Virus record (IMG/VR): IMGVR_UViG_3300044630_006403
Coordinates: 1-45,150 of that record
DNA from: a virus
Strand: one strand, 5' to 3'
DNA length: 45,150 nucleotides
Within the stretch, counting starts at the first letter, position 1. Each line of letters starts with the position of its first letter. The notes below the pieces were generated by a model, which saw only the letters and a program-made list of their open reading frames with translations, made no database searches and was not told the origin of the DNA. Position numbers and translations under genes: made by a program. Shown in pieces: positions 25,657 to 35,682 of this stretch.

Positions 25657-28600
25657 ATGGATTATATAGGAAAAAACCCAAATGGATTAAATCAGCTCAG
25701 TTCTAGTTTAGTTTCTATTTTTGTAAGTGGAAGTAGAGTAGTTGATATCAATACGGGTTCAGTTCAAGTTTACGGACAAGTTTCATCATCATTATTTAGA
25801 GGTGATGGTAGTGGATTATTCAATATACCGGCGGAGTCAATCGGTGATATTAACCGAATACGATCCGGTTCTGCTGAATTAGAAATATCCCCAAATAGAG
25901 GATTGGTAGGAAATACCAATTTATCATTATCGGGTTCTGCTGATGTAAGTGGATCATTAAGAGTTGGGAAAGACCTTAATGTAAGTGGTAAAATAACTGC
26001 AGAATTAATAAATGTAAATATCGTTTCATCATCTATAATTTTTTCATCTGGAAGTAATATTTTTGGAGATAGTATAACTGATAAACACCAATTTACTGGT
26101 AGTTTAGGTATAAGTGGTAGTATTTTTGTTGATAAATTTGATGAAGATGAAACTACCAACGATGTATTGGTAATAAACCAATCTACCCAAAAAATAGGAT
26201 TTAGAACTGCAGCCGCATCATCTGGTACTTCTGGTACATCTGGTTCATCTGGAAGTAGTGGTACAACGGGAAGTAGTGGTACATCAGGTTCTTCTGGGAC
26301 ATCTGGTAGTGGAGGAAGTAGTGGTACTTCGGGTACAAGTGGAAGTAGTGGTACTTCAGGTACTTCTGGTTCTAGTGGAACATCTGGTTCTAGTGGAACA
26401 ACCGGTAGTGAAGGAACATCTGGTTCTTCTGGAAGTAGTGGTAGTAGTGGTTCATCTGGAACGAGCGGAACTTCAGGAACAAGTGGAAGTAGTGGTACAT
26501 CTGGAAGCAGTGGCACATCTGGTTCGTCTGGAACTACAGGTAGTGAAGGAACTTCTGGAACATCAGGAACTTCTGGAACAAGTGGAACTTCTGGAATAGA
26601 TGGAACCTCTGGAATAGATGGAACATCTGGTTCTTCTGGAGTAGATGGTACATCGGGAACTTCTGGTATAAGCGGAGCGGGTGGTAGTAGTGGAACATCT
26701 GGAAGTAGTGGTTCATCTGGAAGTAGTGGAATAAGTGGAGCTGGTGGTTCAGCTGGAACATCAGGATCTTCTGGAAGTAGTGGTACAAGTGGTACTTCTG
26801 GTTCTGCTGGTACAAGTGGTACTTCTGGTACTTCTGGTTCATCTGGTGTAACTGGTGCTGGAGGTGGTAGTGGTTCATCTGGAACTGCTGGAACAAGTGG
26901 TAGTAGTGGTTCATCTGGAACTTCAGGAACTAGTGGAAGCAGTGGTTCATCTGGTAGTAGTGGAGAAAGTGGAAGTAGTGGAACTTCAGGAATATCTGGA
27001 AGTAGTGGAGAAAGTGGAAGCAGTGGTTCATCTGGAAGTAGTGGAAGTTCTGGTATATCAGGTACTTCAGGAACAAGTGGAGTAGATGGTTCTAGTGGAA
27101 GTAGTGGAATATCTGGAAGTAGTGGAATAGATGGAACATCTGGTTCTAGTGGTGTTTCTGGTTCATCTGGAAGTAGTGGTATAAGTGGTACATCAGGAAC
27201 TAGTGGAAGTGCTGGAACGAGTGGTTCAGTAGGAACTAGTGGTTCAGCAGGAACTAGTGGAAGTGCAGGAAGTAGTGGTACATCTGGAAGTGGTGGTACT
27301 TCTGGCTCTAGTGGAACAAGTGGAAGCGGTGGTACATCTGGTTCTGGTGGAACATCAGGAAGCGGTGGAACATCTGGGACTAGAGGTACTGCTGGCAGTG
27401 GTGGAACTTCTGGTTCTGGTGGTACATCTGGTTCTGGTGGTACATCTGGTTCTGGAGGAACATCTGGTTTATTAGCATTAACTGGTACAACTGATAATGG
27501 TGTAATTACCTTAAACGGAACTGCTCCAAACGCAACGGTTGAAAGTAATTTAACTTTTAATGGTGCTACTAATTTATTAACAGTTACTGGTGATGTAACT
27601 GCAACCTCTTATTATAATGCGCAAGCAAATAGTGGATATCGATTAAGAAATGCTGCTAATAGTGCAAATGTGGGTGGATTTACTCGTAGAGGTTTATGGG
27701 AAGGTAATGCAAATTATGACCCTGCTTTATGGGCTGAAACTGGATATGGTCTTTATTTTTATACAGATGGAAGTGCTACAATAAAAGGTTTATTGGATAC
27801 AACCGGTAATTTTACTTTATCAGGTAATTTAGTATCAGCACAAGTTAATACTGGACAAGGTTTAACTGAAGTTCATTTGATGAACCAAAATATTCGTACA
27901 ACTGATGATGTAACTTTTGGTAACATAACAGTTTCTGGAGCAAGTAAAGGATTATATTTTACAGGAGGTAATAACAGAATATATTTTGCTGGTAATAGAG
28001 CGATAGAAGGAAATGGAACTAATCTGCAAATAGGAGAAGGACATTCTCTAACTCTATTACAAAGTACAACCACTAGTGTCGGTGGAGCTACATCAGGAAG
28101 AATTAACTTTGGAACAGATGGACCCGATATTGCACTTTTTAGAGATAATAGCTATGATTTAGTTTTACAACAGGGAGCTTCTTCTGGCAATGCACTATAT
28201 ATGGCAGGAGCTGGAAATGTTGTTGTTAGCATTGATAGTAATAACAATGAAACTGATAGAAAATTCATAGTAGGTAGTAATGCAATAAAATCATCAAATG
28301 AATTATTTTCCGTAAATGAAAGTGGTACTGTATTTGCATCGAATAATTTTAGAGCACCAATATTCTATGACTCCAACAACACAGGATTTTATGCAGATCC
28401 AAATAGTACTTCTAAATTTAATACATTAAATGTGGATAACCTTAATACGGGTAACTACGTTAATATTGGATATACTAATAACGGTGGTGAATCAATAGCA
28501 ACATCTGCATTTAGAGGAATTGATTTCCACACTACTGGAGATTTTAATTATTATATAGGTAAACCTGCAGGTGCGTGGACACAACCTTTACACATCCATT

Positions 28601-31600
28601 TCTACACCGGCATCAGGTTAAGAGCACACCAAGCATATGGTGGTACTCAAATTTTCAACATAGCATCCGGTGCAACCATTGCTGATTTTGGAAATGGTGA
28701 TAACCACTTTAGAACATACTATAATAACTACTTAGGTAATAGTAATGGTGATTTAACTTGGGTTAATGATACCCTATATGTTGGTGCAAGTGATAGTGGA
28801 GATGCTGAATTCCGTTTTGGTGAAGATAGTAGTGGTTGGTATGGTGATAGATGGTATTGGGATTCTGCATATACCGTATATCGTTATAGTAGAGATGCCG
28901 GAACTGATTCACTAATTCATTACCATGATACTCGTGATACTACTAGAATTACTTATGGTAGAAACATCGTATTTAATGATTATGGTAAAGGTATAGTTGG
29001 TAACTATGATTCAACCCGATATCAAGCGGTATTTGCAATGGGCGATTCATACAAATTACCTGCAAACGGAACTAACACCGGAACTTTATATGGTATAGCG
29101 TGGTCACACCCCAATGCTGGAGGAGTTGCAGGAAACTTAGCAGATCATGGAATGCTAATACTTCAAAACGGAGCATTTAGAGGTGCTTGGGGTGGTGGTA
29201 GACTAGTAACAACTGCGGATATTAGAGCTACTATCTATTACGATTATAATGATACAAGTTATTATGTAAATCCACGTTCTGATTCCAGAATGAGTGGACT
29301 TCGTTTGGATGGTATTGATAATGAGGCATCTGGAACCGATGCAATTCTTTGGATAAATAAACCAAACAACAATGACTGGGCAATGATTGTTACCGGTAAT
29401 TTGGAGTTTGGTATTGATATGAGAATGGCAGGTTCCCACTCTTATGCATATAGAGCATTGAGAGCCGGAACTGAATACTATAGAGTTGGTAGTGATATGG
29501 TGTTTCATGATAACCAAATACGTACACCAACTTTCTATATTTCAAATGATACAACTTATTTATGGAATAATAATAGAATAGTAGTAAATCAAGTAACATT
29601 CCCTTATAGAGAATGGGATTTTAGTTGGGGAGCTCATGGTAATGGTAGTGGTACACAATCAATGACATTCCGAATGTGGGATAATTACACACAATCTGGT
29701 GCACCTTCTTCTTATGGTACTTTAATTGAATACTATGGGTTAAGTGGACACCAACATGACCAATTCTATTTCTATCAGGGTGAAATTCTTCATAGATACG
29801 GATGGTATGGTACTACAAACTGGCAAAGTGGGTGGAGAGCAATGTTGCATGCCGGAAACTATTCCGGATACTCAAACTTTAGTGGGGCTGTATATGGTAC
29901 AATTTATTATGATGCAAACAATACTGCATTTTTTGCAGACCCTAACTCTCGTTCTCGCTTATCTTCATTAGATTATGGATCTAGTGGATACTTTTTTGCA
30001 GGTGGTGATTGGGGCTGGAGACATAACACTCCATTTGGTTGGATACAATTTGGACCAGCTAACTCATCACACGCACACATTTATACATCATTATCAAACT
30101 TTTATTTCAACGCTCAATTACAAGTCAATGGTGGTAGCTTAATAAATACTAGTGATATTCAGGCAAATATATTCTACGATAGACAAAATACAGGATATTA
30201 TACAGATCCTAATGGTTCATCTCAAATGAGTGCAGTATTTGCAGATAACTTCTTTAGACCTCAGGGAGCAACCGGAGTATATTGGCAATCATACGATACT
30301 AGGATATTCTCCGATGACTCAACTTATATCAAATCTAGATCAAATAATGGTTGGGTAATTTATGATAGAAGTGCTGGTTTAAGAGGATACCTATACTTTG
30401 ATGGAAGTGGATTTGGATTATTACACTCTAGTGGTGGCTGGGCTGTAAGAACTACACCTAGTGAAGTTGAGTTATACAATATAACTTATGCTAACGATAT
30501 GCGGGCATATATTTTCTACGATAGAGATAATACTGCATATTATGGTGACTTTGCTGGTCAGTCAAGAATAAACACAATGAATATGGGTCATGGTGGCGGA
30601 CAGGTTTATGATACGGCCAGACAAGGAATTTTATTCTTTAACTCAAAGGGAGAGAGTGATATACAGGGATACTCAATTGGTACAACTTTAGAAAATTATA
30701 ATGGTAATTATACAAAACTTACTTTAGATTGGCATACTGGTATAAAAATTGGAGCAGCCTTTAACTATGGTGGTATAAGATTTTATAACAACTCTGTCAA
30801 ATATTATGGAGGTTCTCAGCTGTTTTCAATTGGGGAAGGGGATCAACACGTTAGAGTAAGTAATGTATTGTTTGCTTATGGTGATACAAGATCACCAATA
30901 TTTTATGATAGTCAAAATACTGGATTTTATATAGATCCTGCAAGTCAAAATAGCTATATATATGGATTGGTATTATCAGGAGCAACTTATTTTAGACCAA
31001 ATAGCTGGATACAAATAGATGGTCTTACGGGTATATACTGGCCTGGTTATTACGGAGCACACTTCTATCCTAACAATGGTAGTACATATACTCAATTAAG
31101 ATATGATGGGCAAAAAAACGGATACGATGGTTTATGGCTAAGTTATAGTCGCGTAAACGGAATGATGTATGATGGTGCTGGAAATGGTGGTGTATATAGA
31201 GAAGATAATGGTAGGTGGTTTTTTTACCATTATTTACCAGCCAACTGTATGGGTATTGGTACATCCGCTACAAACTCAGCGTATGGTGTCTATGTTGTAA
31301 AGGGTGGATATTTTGATGGGCGTGTTGATGGTACAATATTTTATGATGCAAATAATACCGGATATTATGCAGACCCAGCATCTACAAATAACTTCAACCA
31401 AACAGAGCAAAATGGTAGAATGTGGTATAGTAACTATACTGTAAGCCGAAATGAAGGTGGTATGATGGGTAGTTATAATGCTACTGGTACTGCTGCAAAA
31501 GTAATTTGGACTATTGGAGAGAGCTGGCCATTAGGAAATATGTATGGTTTGGCTTACGAATATGGAGCTGGATATGACCACCACCTATCATTAAAAAATA

Positions 31601-32685
31601 ATGGGTCAACCTATTCTCGTTTTGGATTTGCGGGTGGGGCATTTATAGGTGGTACTGTAACTATCTCAGGTGCAACATATTCTCCAATTTATTATGATAA
31701 TAACGATGGTAGTTATTATATGGATCCTAATGGTACATCACAACTCCATTATGTGATGGCAAACAACTGGTTTAGAGCTCAAGGCGATAGTGGGTTTTAC
31801 ACTCAAAGTTATGGTTCACATTGGAGAACATCAGTACAAGCATCTTATGGTACATGGGAGAGCTTTGGATACGCTAGAAATGGGTATGGTGGTGTTAATA
31901 TTATAGATCCTTCTGGATATTGGAATAACTATATGCACGAAAGTGGAAATGGTGGATTATATCAACAAAACGGAAGTGGTTGGGTTTGGTATTGGAGTAG
32001 AGGTAACGGATGTTTAGGATTGGGTGGATCAGATACTGTAGGTGGATATAGAGCAAGAGTAAACGGAGGATTATATGTTAACTCTACACTATATGTTCCA
32101 GCTGCTGTTTATGGTACTATATTCTATGATGCAAACGATAGTTACTATGTAGTAGATCCTAACGGAAGTACTAGATTAGGATATACTGAAACCCGAAGTT
32201 TATTTGCGGCTTTTGGTATAGGTGGTGAAATGCGAATGCACCCTAATTCGGGTACATTTGGTGGATATTTCCAATGTGCTAGACACTTAGTAATAGAAAC
32301 ATTCCAATCTGGTCACCATACTTATGTTTTGGATGCTACCGGAACAGGAGTTGTTAAGCTTTGGACAAATCAGTTCTGGTCTGCACACTCGGATGTGACT
32401 ATGAAAATCGTTCATTCTAGCATTACTAATGTATTGGAAAAATTGGAAACAATTACACCTATATATTATTCATTTAATCATATTGAAAATGATAAAAATA
32501 GAATAGGATTAATAGCTCAAGAAGTTCAAATGCATTATCCTGAATTAGTGGAAACTGATCCTATGAATGATAAACTTGCATTAGATTATACGGGAATGAT
32601 ACCTATATTATTAGCTGCGATAAAAGAATTGAAAGCGGAATTGGATGTAGTTAAAGAGGAATTGAATACATTAAAAAATCAATAA
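25657..32685 (+). CDS. Giant collagen-like tail fibre with C-terminal S74 self-cleaving chaperone
   Basis: This 2342-residue protein is a probable trimeric fibre. Residues 1-189 share strands with the 3120-residue fibre (for example SSGSNIFGDSITD against SSGSNIFGNEVTD). Residues 190-604 are a Gly-X-Y collagen-like tract. Then comes a GTTDNGV..VES.LTF.G adaptor, also present in the other fibre. Nine motifs of the form (I/Y)(F/Y)YD.N.T.(F/Y)Y.DP recur from ~28360 to ~32200, separated by Tyr/Trp/Gly/Asn-rich beta segments. The C-terminal ~100 residues match the S74 intramolecular chaperone: SDVTMK (Ser2245 and Lys2250, the usual S-x4-K dyad), NVLEKLETITPIYYSF, RIGLIAQEVQMHYPELV, LDYTGMIPILLAAIKEL and a coiled-coil end. 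These domains direct trimer folding and then cut themselves off before the Ser. No start other than ATG 25657 is favoured. Confidence 0.85.
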   Translation: MDYIGKNPNGLNQLSSSLVSIFVSGSRVVDINTGSVQVYGQVSSSLFRGDGSGLFNIPAESIGDINRIRSGSAELEISPNRGLVGNTNLSLSGSADVSGSLRVGKDLNVSGKITAELINVNIVSSSIIFSSGSNIFGDSITDKHQFTGSLGISGSIFVDKFDEDETTNDVLVINQSTQKIGFRTAAASSGTSGTSGSSGSSGTTGSSGTSGSSGTSGSGGSSGTSGTSGSSGTSGTSGSSGTSGSSGTTGSEGTSGSSGSSGSSGSSGTSGTSGTSGSSGTSGSSGTSGSSGTTGSEGTSGTSGTSGTSGTSGIDGTSGIDGTSGSSGVDGTSGTSGISGAGGSSGTSGSSGSSGSSGISGAGGSAGTSGSSGSSGTSGTSGSAGTSGTSGTSGSSGVTGAGGGSGSSGTAGTSGSSGSSGTSGTSGSSGSSGSSGESGSSGTSGISGSSGESGSSGSSGSSGSSGISGTSGTSGVDGSSGSSGISGSSGIDGTSGSSGVSGSSGSSGISGTSGTSGSAGTSGSVGTSGSAGTSGSAGSSGTSGSGGTSGSSGTSGSGGTSGSGGTSGSGGTSGTRGTAGSGGTSGSGGTSGSGGTSGSGGTSGLLALTGTTDNGVITLNGTAPNATVESNLTFNGATNLLTVTGDVTATSYYNAQANSGYRLRNAANSANVGGFTRRGLWEGNANYDPALWAETGYGLYFYTDGSATIKGLLDTTGNFTLSGNLVSAQVNTGQGLTEVHLMNQNIRTTDDVTFGNITVSGASKGLYFTGGNNRIYFAGNRAIEGNGTNLQIGEGHSLTLLQSTTTSVGGATSGRINFGTDGPDIALFRDNSYDLVLQQGASSGNALYMAGAGNVVVSIDSNNNETDRKFIVGSNAIKSSNELFSVNESGTVFASNNFRAPIFYDSNNTGFYADPNSTSKFNTLNVDNLNTGNYVNIGYTNNGGESIATSAFRGIDFHTTGDFNYYIGKPAGAWTQPLHIHFYTGIRLRAHQAYGGTQIFNIASGATIADFGNGDNHFRTYYNNYLGNSNGDLTWVNDTLYVGASDSGDAEFRFGEDSSGWYGDRWYWDSAYTVYRYSRDAGTDSLIHYHDTRDTTRITYGRNIVFNDYGKGIVGNYDSTRYQAVFAMGDSYKLPANGTNTGTLYGIAWSHPNAGGVAGNLADHGMLILQNGAFRGAWGGGRLVTTADIRATIYYDYNDTSYYVNPRSDSRMSGLRLDGIDNEASGTDAILWINKPNNNDWAMIVTGNLEFGIDMRMAGSHSYAYRALRAGTEYYRVGSDMVFHDNQIRTPTFYISNDTTYLWNNNRIVVNQVTFPYREWDFSWGAHGNGSGTQSMTFRMWDNYTQSGAPSSYGTLIEYYGLSGHQHDQFYFYQGEILHRYGWYGTTNWQSGWRAMLHAGNYSGYSNFSGAVYGTIYYDANNTAFFADPNSRSRLSSLDYGSSGYFFAGGDWGWRHNTPFGWIQFGPANSSHAHIYTSLSNFYFNAQLQVNGGSLINTSDIQANIFYDRQNTGYYTDPNGSSQMSAVFADNFFRPQGATGVYWQSYDTRIFSDDSTYIKSRSNNGWVIYDRSAGLRGYLYFDGSGFGLLHSSGGWAVRTTPSEVELYNITYANDMRAYIFYDRDNTAYYGDFAGQSRINTMNMGHGGGQVYDTARQGILFFNSKGESDIQGYSIGTTLENYNGNYTKLTLDWHTGIKIGAAFNYGGIRFYNNSVKYYGGSQLFSIGEGDQHVRVSNVLFAYGDTRSPIFYDSQNTGFYIDPASQNSYIYGLVLSGATYFRPNSWIQIDGLTGIYWPGYYGAHFYPNNGSTYTQLRYDGQKNGYDGLWLSYSRVNGMMYDGAGNGGVYREDNGRWFFYHYLPANCMGIGTSATNSAYGVYVVKGGYFDGRVDGTIFYDANNTGYYADPASTNNFNQTEQNGRMWYSNYTVSRNEGGMMGSYNATGTAAKVIWTIGESWPLGNMYGLAYEYGAGYDHHLSLKNNGSTYSRFGFAGGAFIGGTVTISGATYSPIYYDNNDGSYYMDPNGTSQLHYVMANNWFRAQGDSGFYTQSYGSHWRTSVQASYGTWESFGYARNGYGGVNIIDPSGYWNNYMHESGNGGLYQQNGSGWVWYWSRGNGCLGLGGSDTVGGYRARVNGGLYVNSTLYVPAAVYGTIFYDANDSYYVVDPNGSTRLGYTETRSLFAAFGIGGEMRMHPNSGTFGGYFQCARHLVIETFQSGHHTYVLDATGTGVVKLWTNQFWSAHSDVTMKIVHSSITNVLEKLETITPIYYSFNHIENDKNRIGLIAQEVQMHYPELVETDPMNDKLALDYTGMIPILLAAIKELKAELDVVKEELNTLKNQ
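26224..27468 (+). repeat. Second Gly-X-Y collagen-like tract
   Basis: About 415 codons of GTS, GSS and related triplets. Compared with the first tract it is richer in GSS, GIS and GGT and lacks the DGTFFG insert. The end is a regular SGGTSG array (27290-27465). Confidence 0.9.
28360..32200 (+). repeat. Nine YYD.NNT.YY.DP motifs in the 2342-residue fibre
   Basis: Motifs lie near 28360, 29230, 29900, 30170, 30510, 30895, 31330, 31685 and 32115, with a diverged one near 29530. They are spaced ~270-870 bp apart, so the linking segments vary in length while the motif is held. Similar YD..NTGYY.DP motifs are known from tail fibres of other marine phages that end in S74 domains, from memory. Confidence 0.8.
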
Positions 32686-32697
32686 AATAAAAAAATA

Positions 32698-32707
32698 TAT
32701 ATTTATA
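32698..32707 (+). promoter_or_regulatory. Putative late promoter element TATATTTATA
   Basis: Exact 10-mer with 22 bases between it and ATG 32730, just after the fibre gene ends. Confidence 0.5.
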
Positions 32708-32729
32708 CTAAACAAAAACAAAAAATAAA

Positions 32730-33179
32730 ATGGCAGAATTAAGCACAGCAAACGATATCTATGGTTTGGAATATGAGTGGAAGCTCACCGGATTAAGAAA
32801 AGTTAATTCAAATGGATTAGATGGTATCGTAATTGGAACAAATTGGAAACTCACCGGTACGGATATGGATGGTTATAGTGGATCTTTTACTGGAGCAACT
32901 CCATTTAAGGTAGAAAACTTAAACACCGCATCATTTACTGCATATAGTGAACTGACAGAAAGTACTATAATAGATTGGGTACAGAATGTAGTATATGATT
33001 TACCATCATATTGGGAGCATATCAATACTCAAATCCTAAAATCGGTTAGAGATAGTAAAAGTCCAGTTGATGTTCTTCATGAGAATGATTTACCGTGGGC
33101 ACCTTTAAGTGGTTCAGCTGTAATACCTGCTGAACCTGATCCTAATGTAGTACCATCGGTTCCACACTCGGCAGGTTAA
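32730..33179 (+). CDS. DUF7936-like virion-region protein
   Basis: This 149-residue protein starts in an A-rich leader. It has YGLEYEWKLTGLRKV, GTNWKLTGTDMDGYSGSFTG and AYSELTESTIIDWVQNV. This W.LTG.D..G..G....F..Y..LTE..I..WV order is that of a small conserved protein of T4-like marine phages which I remember as DUF7936; the number is from memory. Its function is not established as far as I know. The pattern W(K)LTG occurs twice (near residues 17 and 38), so the N-terminal half may contain two similar strand pairs. The C-terminus is a Pro-rich tail. It lies between the fibre and sheath units and has its own promoter-like element. Confidence 0.6.
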   Translation: MAELSTANDIYGLEYEWKLTGLRKVNSNGLDGIVIGTNWKLTGTDMDGYSGSFTGATPFKVENLNTASFTAYSELTESTIIDWVQNVVYDLPSYWEHINTQILKSVRDSKSPVDVLHENDLPWAPLSGSAVIPAEPDPNVVPSVPHSAG

Positions 33180-33245
33180 TATATATCTAATTGTATTACT
33201 AAAATCAAAACATAAAAAATAAATTTGTGTTTTGGGATGTTATGT

Positions 33246-33255
33246 TATATTTATA
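33246..33255 (+). promoter_or_regulatory. Putative late promoter element TATATTTATA for the sheath gene
   Basis: Exact 10-mer with 49 bases between it and ATG 33305, the longest leader of the set. The 125-base gap holding it has no gene I can support, only a 9-codon reading frame at 33271. The long A-rich leader may raise translation of this abundant protein. Confidence 0.5.
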
Positions 33256-33304
33256 TGTGTATTTCAATATGGATTACGCAAAAAATAATAAAATATAAAA
33301 AACA

Positions 33305-35629
33305 ATGGCAGAAAGAATTGTATCACCTGGTGTTTTTACAAGAGAAAATGATTTATCATTCCTATCACAAGGAATTGGTGAAATTGGAGCGGCATTTATA
33401 GGACCTTTTAAGCAAGGACCGGCATTCGTTCCAACAATCGTTAGAACCCAGTCCGAATTTGAGGAGATTTTTGGAACTCCTGATGGAACTTATTATACTG
33501 ATTATGCAGTTCAAAATTATTTAAGAGAAGCTGGAGTAGCAACAATTGTGAGAGTTGGTGGTGTTGATGGTTATACTCAAGCTGCACCTTTAGCAATCGT
33601 AGCATCTGGTTCAGCTGGTGAAAAAATTGTAGGTGTACTACATAACACCAATAGATTATATCAAAATGTTGGTTTTACCGGAACTACTATTGCTAATGAT
33701 GTAGATGGTAAATTTTTATTAACATTTTCATCAAGTTTTGCTGGAATAGCAGGAGCTACTTCAATATCTGCATCTATTTTACCTAGAGATATAAATGATT
33801 TATCTGATGTATTTGGCGAGTCACCGTTTTATTTTGTAGCTAGTCCTGCTAATGTAGTTTCTAACATCTATACTTACGCATATTTTGAGCATTTTGCATC
33901 TCAATCAATTGATGCGGTTGTAAGTAGAATTGTACTTCCATCTCAAGCATATACTCAAGATGCTACATTCGCTTCAACACCTTTTGTAAAATCACAAAAC
34001 ATTAGTGGAACTAGATTTAGTTTATTCCGTTTCCACACTTTAGGTGATGGTACTTTATATAATACTAAATTTAAGATTGGTATTTCTAATGTAAAAGCTG
34101 CTGGTGAAGATGGTGGAACTGATTACTCTGTATTTAGTGTAACTGTAAGAAGTTTCAGTGATACTGATAGAAGAAAAGTTGTATTGGAAACATTTAATAA
34201 TGTTAACTTAGATCCAGCATCTCCAAATTATATTGCAAGAGTAATTGGTGATAGAAACCTAACAATTGATGCTAACGGAAAAATCTCAGAAACTGGTGAT
34301 TACACAAACCGATCAAAATATATTAGAGTAGAAGTTTCTACTCCAGGCTCATTCCCAATTTCTGCAGCACCATTTGGACATGATACATACCTTAATCCAA
34401 TTAGAACAACTGGACAGGATACATTAGTACCTGCGGTAACATATTCAACATTATCTACTGGTAACGATACATCATCTCCAATTAATTTTAGTGGATTTGA
34501 TTTTGAGAGTGCAGGAATTAAAATTGATAATAATCAATATCTAAAACCAATACCAACTAATGCTGGAACCGGTTCGAATGTACCATTCTCCTTTGATGCT
34601 AACGGATTAACATTACAGATGACAGGTTCTAACTCAACTGATATGGTGAGAAGACAATTTATCTTAGGATTTCAGGAAGGATTTGATGGAATGAATCCTG
34701 TTATCAAACCTTCATTAGGAGCGGATATTAGTAATGATAATACTCAAGGATTTAATTGTTCTAGTGCGGTTAGTAGTGGTACAGAAGCATATACTAAAGC
34801 GATTAACGCTGTATCTAATCCTGATGAGTGGGATATCAATATGGTAGTAACTCCTGGTATTATTAGAAGATTACACCCATTTGTGACTGCAAGAGTTATT
34901 GATATGGTAGAAGCTAGACAAGATGCATTCTACATCGCTGATTTTAACGGAGCAGATGATACAATTTCACAAGCAACCGAACAAGCTAATTCAGTAGATA
35001 CAAATTACGCAGCAACTTATTATCCTTGGGTAAAAACTATTATTGCTCCTACTAACAAATTAGCGAGTGTACCACCTTCCGTATTGTTACCTGCAGTATT
35101 TGCAGCAAACGATAGATTAGCGGCAGAATGGTTTGCACCAGCTGGTTTGAATAGAGGTGGTATCATTGGAGCTGTTAATGTTCTAAACAGATTGACTCAC
35201 TCCGAAAGAGATACTCTATATGAGAACAAGGTAAACCCAATTGCGGCATTCCCTGGACAAGGTATTGTTGCATACGGACAAAAAACTCTTCAAGATAGAG
35301 CATCTGCATTGGATAGAATTAATGTGAGAAGATTATTGATTGCGGTTAAGAAATTTGTAGCATCTACATCTAGGTTCTTGGTATTTGAGCAAAACACATC
35401 TACTACTAGAACCCGTTTCTTAAACACCGTAAATCCATACTTTGAGGCAATCCAACAGAGACAGGGACTTTACGCATTTAATGTAGTAATGGACGAAAGT
35501 AATAACACACCTGATGTTATTGATAGAAATATATTAGCTGGACAGATTTTCTTACAACCTGCTAAGACTGCTGAATTCATCGTAATTGATTTCAACATCT
35601 TACCAACTGGAGCAAGTTTCTCAGCATAA
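33305..35629 (+). CDS. Contractile tail sheath protein (gp18-like)
   Basis: This 774-residue protein is the contractile sheath that wraps the tail tube. The start AERIVSPGVFTRENDLSFL and the following IGAAFIGPFKQGPAFVPT and FGTPDGTYYTDYAVQNYLRE are typical of phage sheath N-termini. The C-terminus (VMDESNNTPDVIDRNILAGQ, IFLQPAKTAEFIVIDFNI, LPTGASF) is the conserved C-terminal sheath domain. T4 gp18 has 659 residues, so this form has about 115 extra, probably in the surface domain around residues 150-400. A tail tube gene follows in the expected order. The 49-base leader and the promoter-like element fit high expression. Confidence 0.95.
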   Translation: MAERIVSPGVFTRENDLSFLSQGIGEIGAAFIGPFKQGPAFVPTIVRTQSEFEEIFGTPDGTYYTDYAVQNYLREAGVATIVRVGGVDGYTQAAPLAIVASGSAGEKIVGVLHNTNRLYQNVGFTGTTIANDVDGKFLLTFSSSFAGIAGATSISASILPRDINDLSDVFGESPFYFVASPANVVSNIYTYAYFEHFASQSIDAVVSRIVLPSQAYTQDATFASTPFVKSQNISGTRFSLFRFHTLGDGTLYNTKFKIGISNVKAAGEDGGTDYSVFSVTVRSFSDTDRRKVVLETFNNVNLDPASPNYIARVIGDRNLTIDANGKISETGDYTNRSKYIRVEVSTPGSFPISAAPFGHDTYLNPIRTTGQDTLVPAVTYSTLSTGNDTSSPINFSGFDFESAGIKIDNNQYLKPIPTNAGTGSNVPFSFDANGLTLQMTGSNSTDMVRRQFILGFQEGFDGMNPVIKPSLGADISNDNTQGFNCSSAVSSGTEAYTKAINAVSNPDEWDINMVVTPGIIRRLHPFVTARVIDMVEARQDAFYIADFNGADDTISQATEQANSVDTNYAATYYPWVKTIIAPTNKLASVPPSVLLPAVFAANDRLAAEWFAPAGLNRGGIIGAVNVLNRLTHSERDTLYENKVNPIAAFPGQGIVAYGQKTLQDRASALDRINVRRLLIAVKKFVASTSRFLVFEQNTSTTRTRFLNTVNPYFEAIQQRQGLYAFNVVMDESNNTPDVIDRNILAGQIFLQPAKTAEFIVIDFNILPTGASFSA

Positions 35630-35650
35630 TAACTAAAAATCAGGCAAACG

Positions 35651-35660
35651 AATATTTATT
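35651..35660 (+). promoter_or_regulatory. Weak late promoter-like element (AATATTTATT, 8/10 match)
   Basis: It has 22 bases between it and ATG 35683. Both end bases differ from TATATTTATA. The tube gene may also be read through from the sheath promoter, since no terminator separates them. Confidence 0.3.
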
Positions 35661-35682
35661 AATATAATTAAAAAAAATAAAA

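Noticed and set aside
25770-26516. Antisense frame over the second collagen-like tract
   Set aside because: Same cause as above; it runs across a well-supported fibre gene.
33220-33227. TAAATTTG as a host-type -7 box before the sheath gene
   Set aside because: It matches TAnnTTTG exactly, but the nearest upstream TTG (33191) is 26 bases away, too far, and a TATATTTATA element lies closer to the gene.
33271-33300. Nine-codon frame in the leader of the sheath gene
   Set aside because: Too short, and A-rich as expected of a leader.
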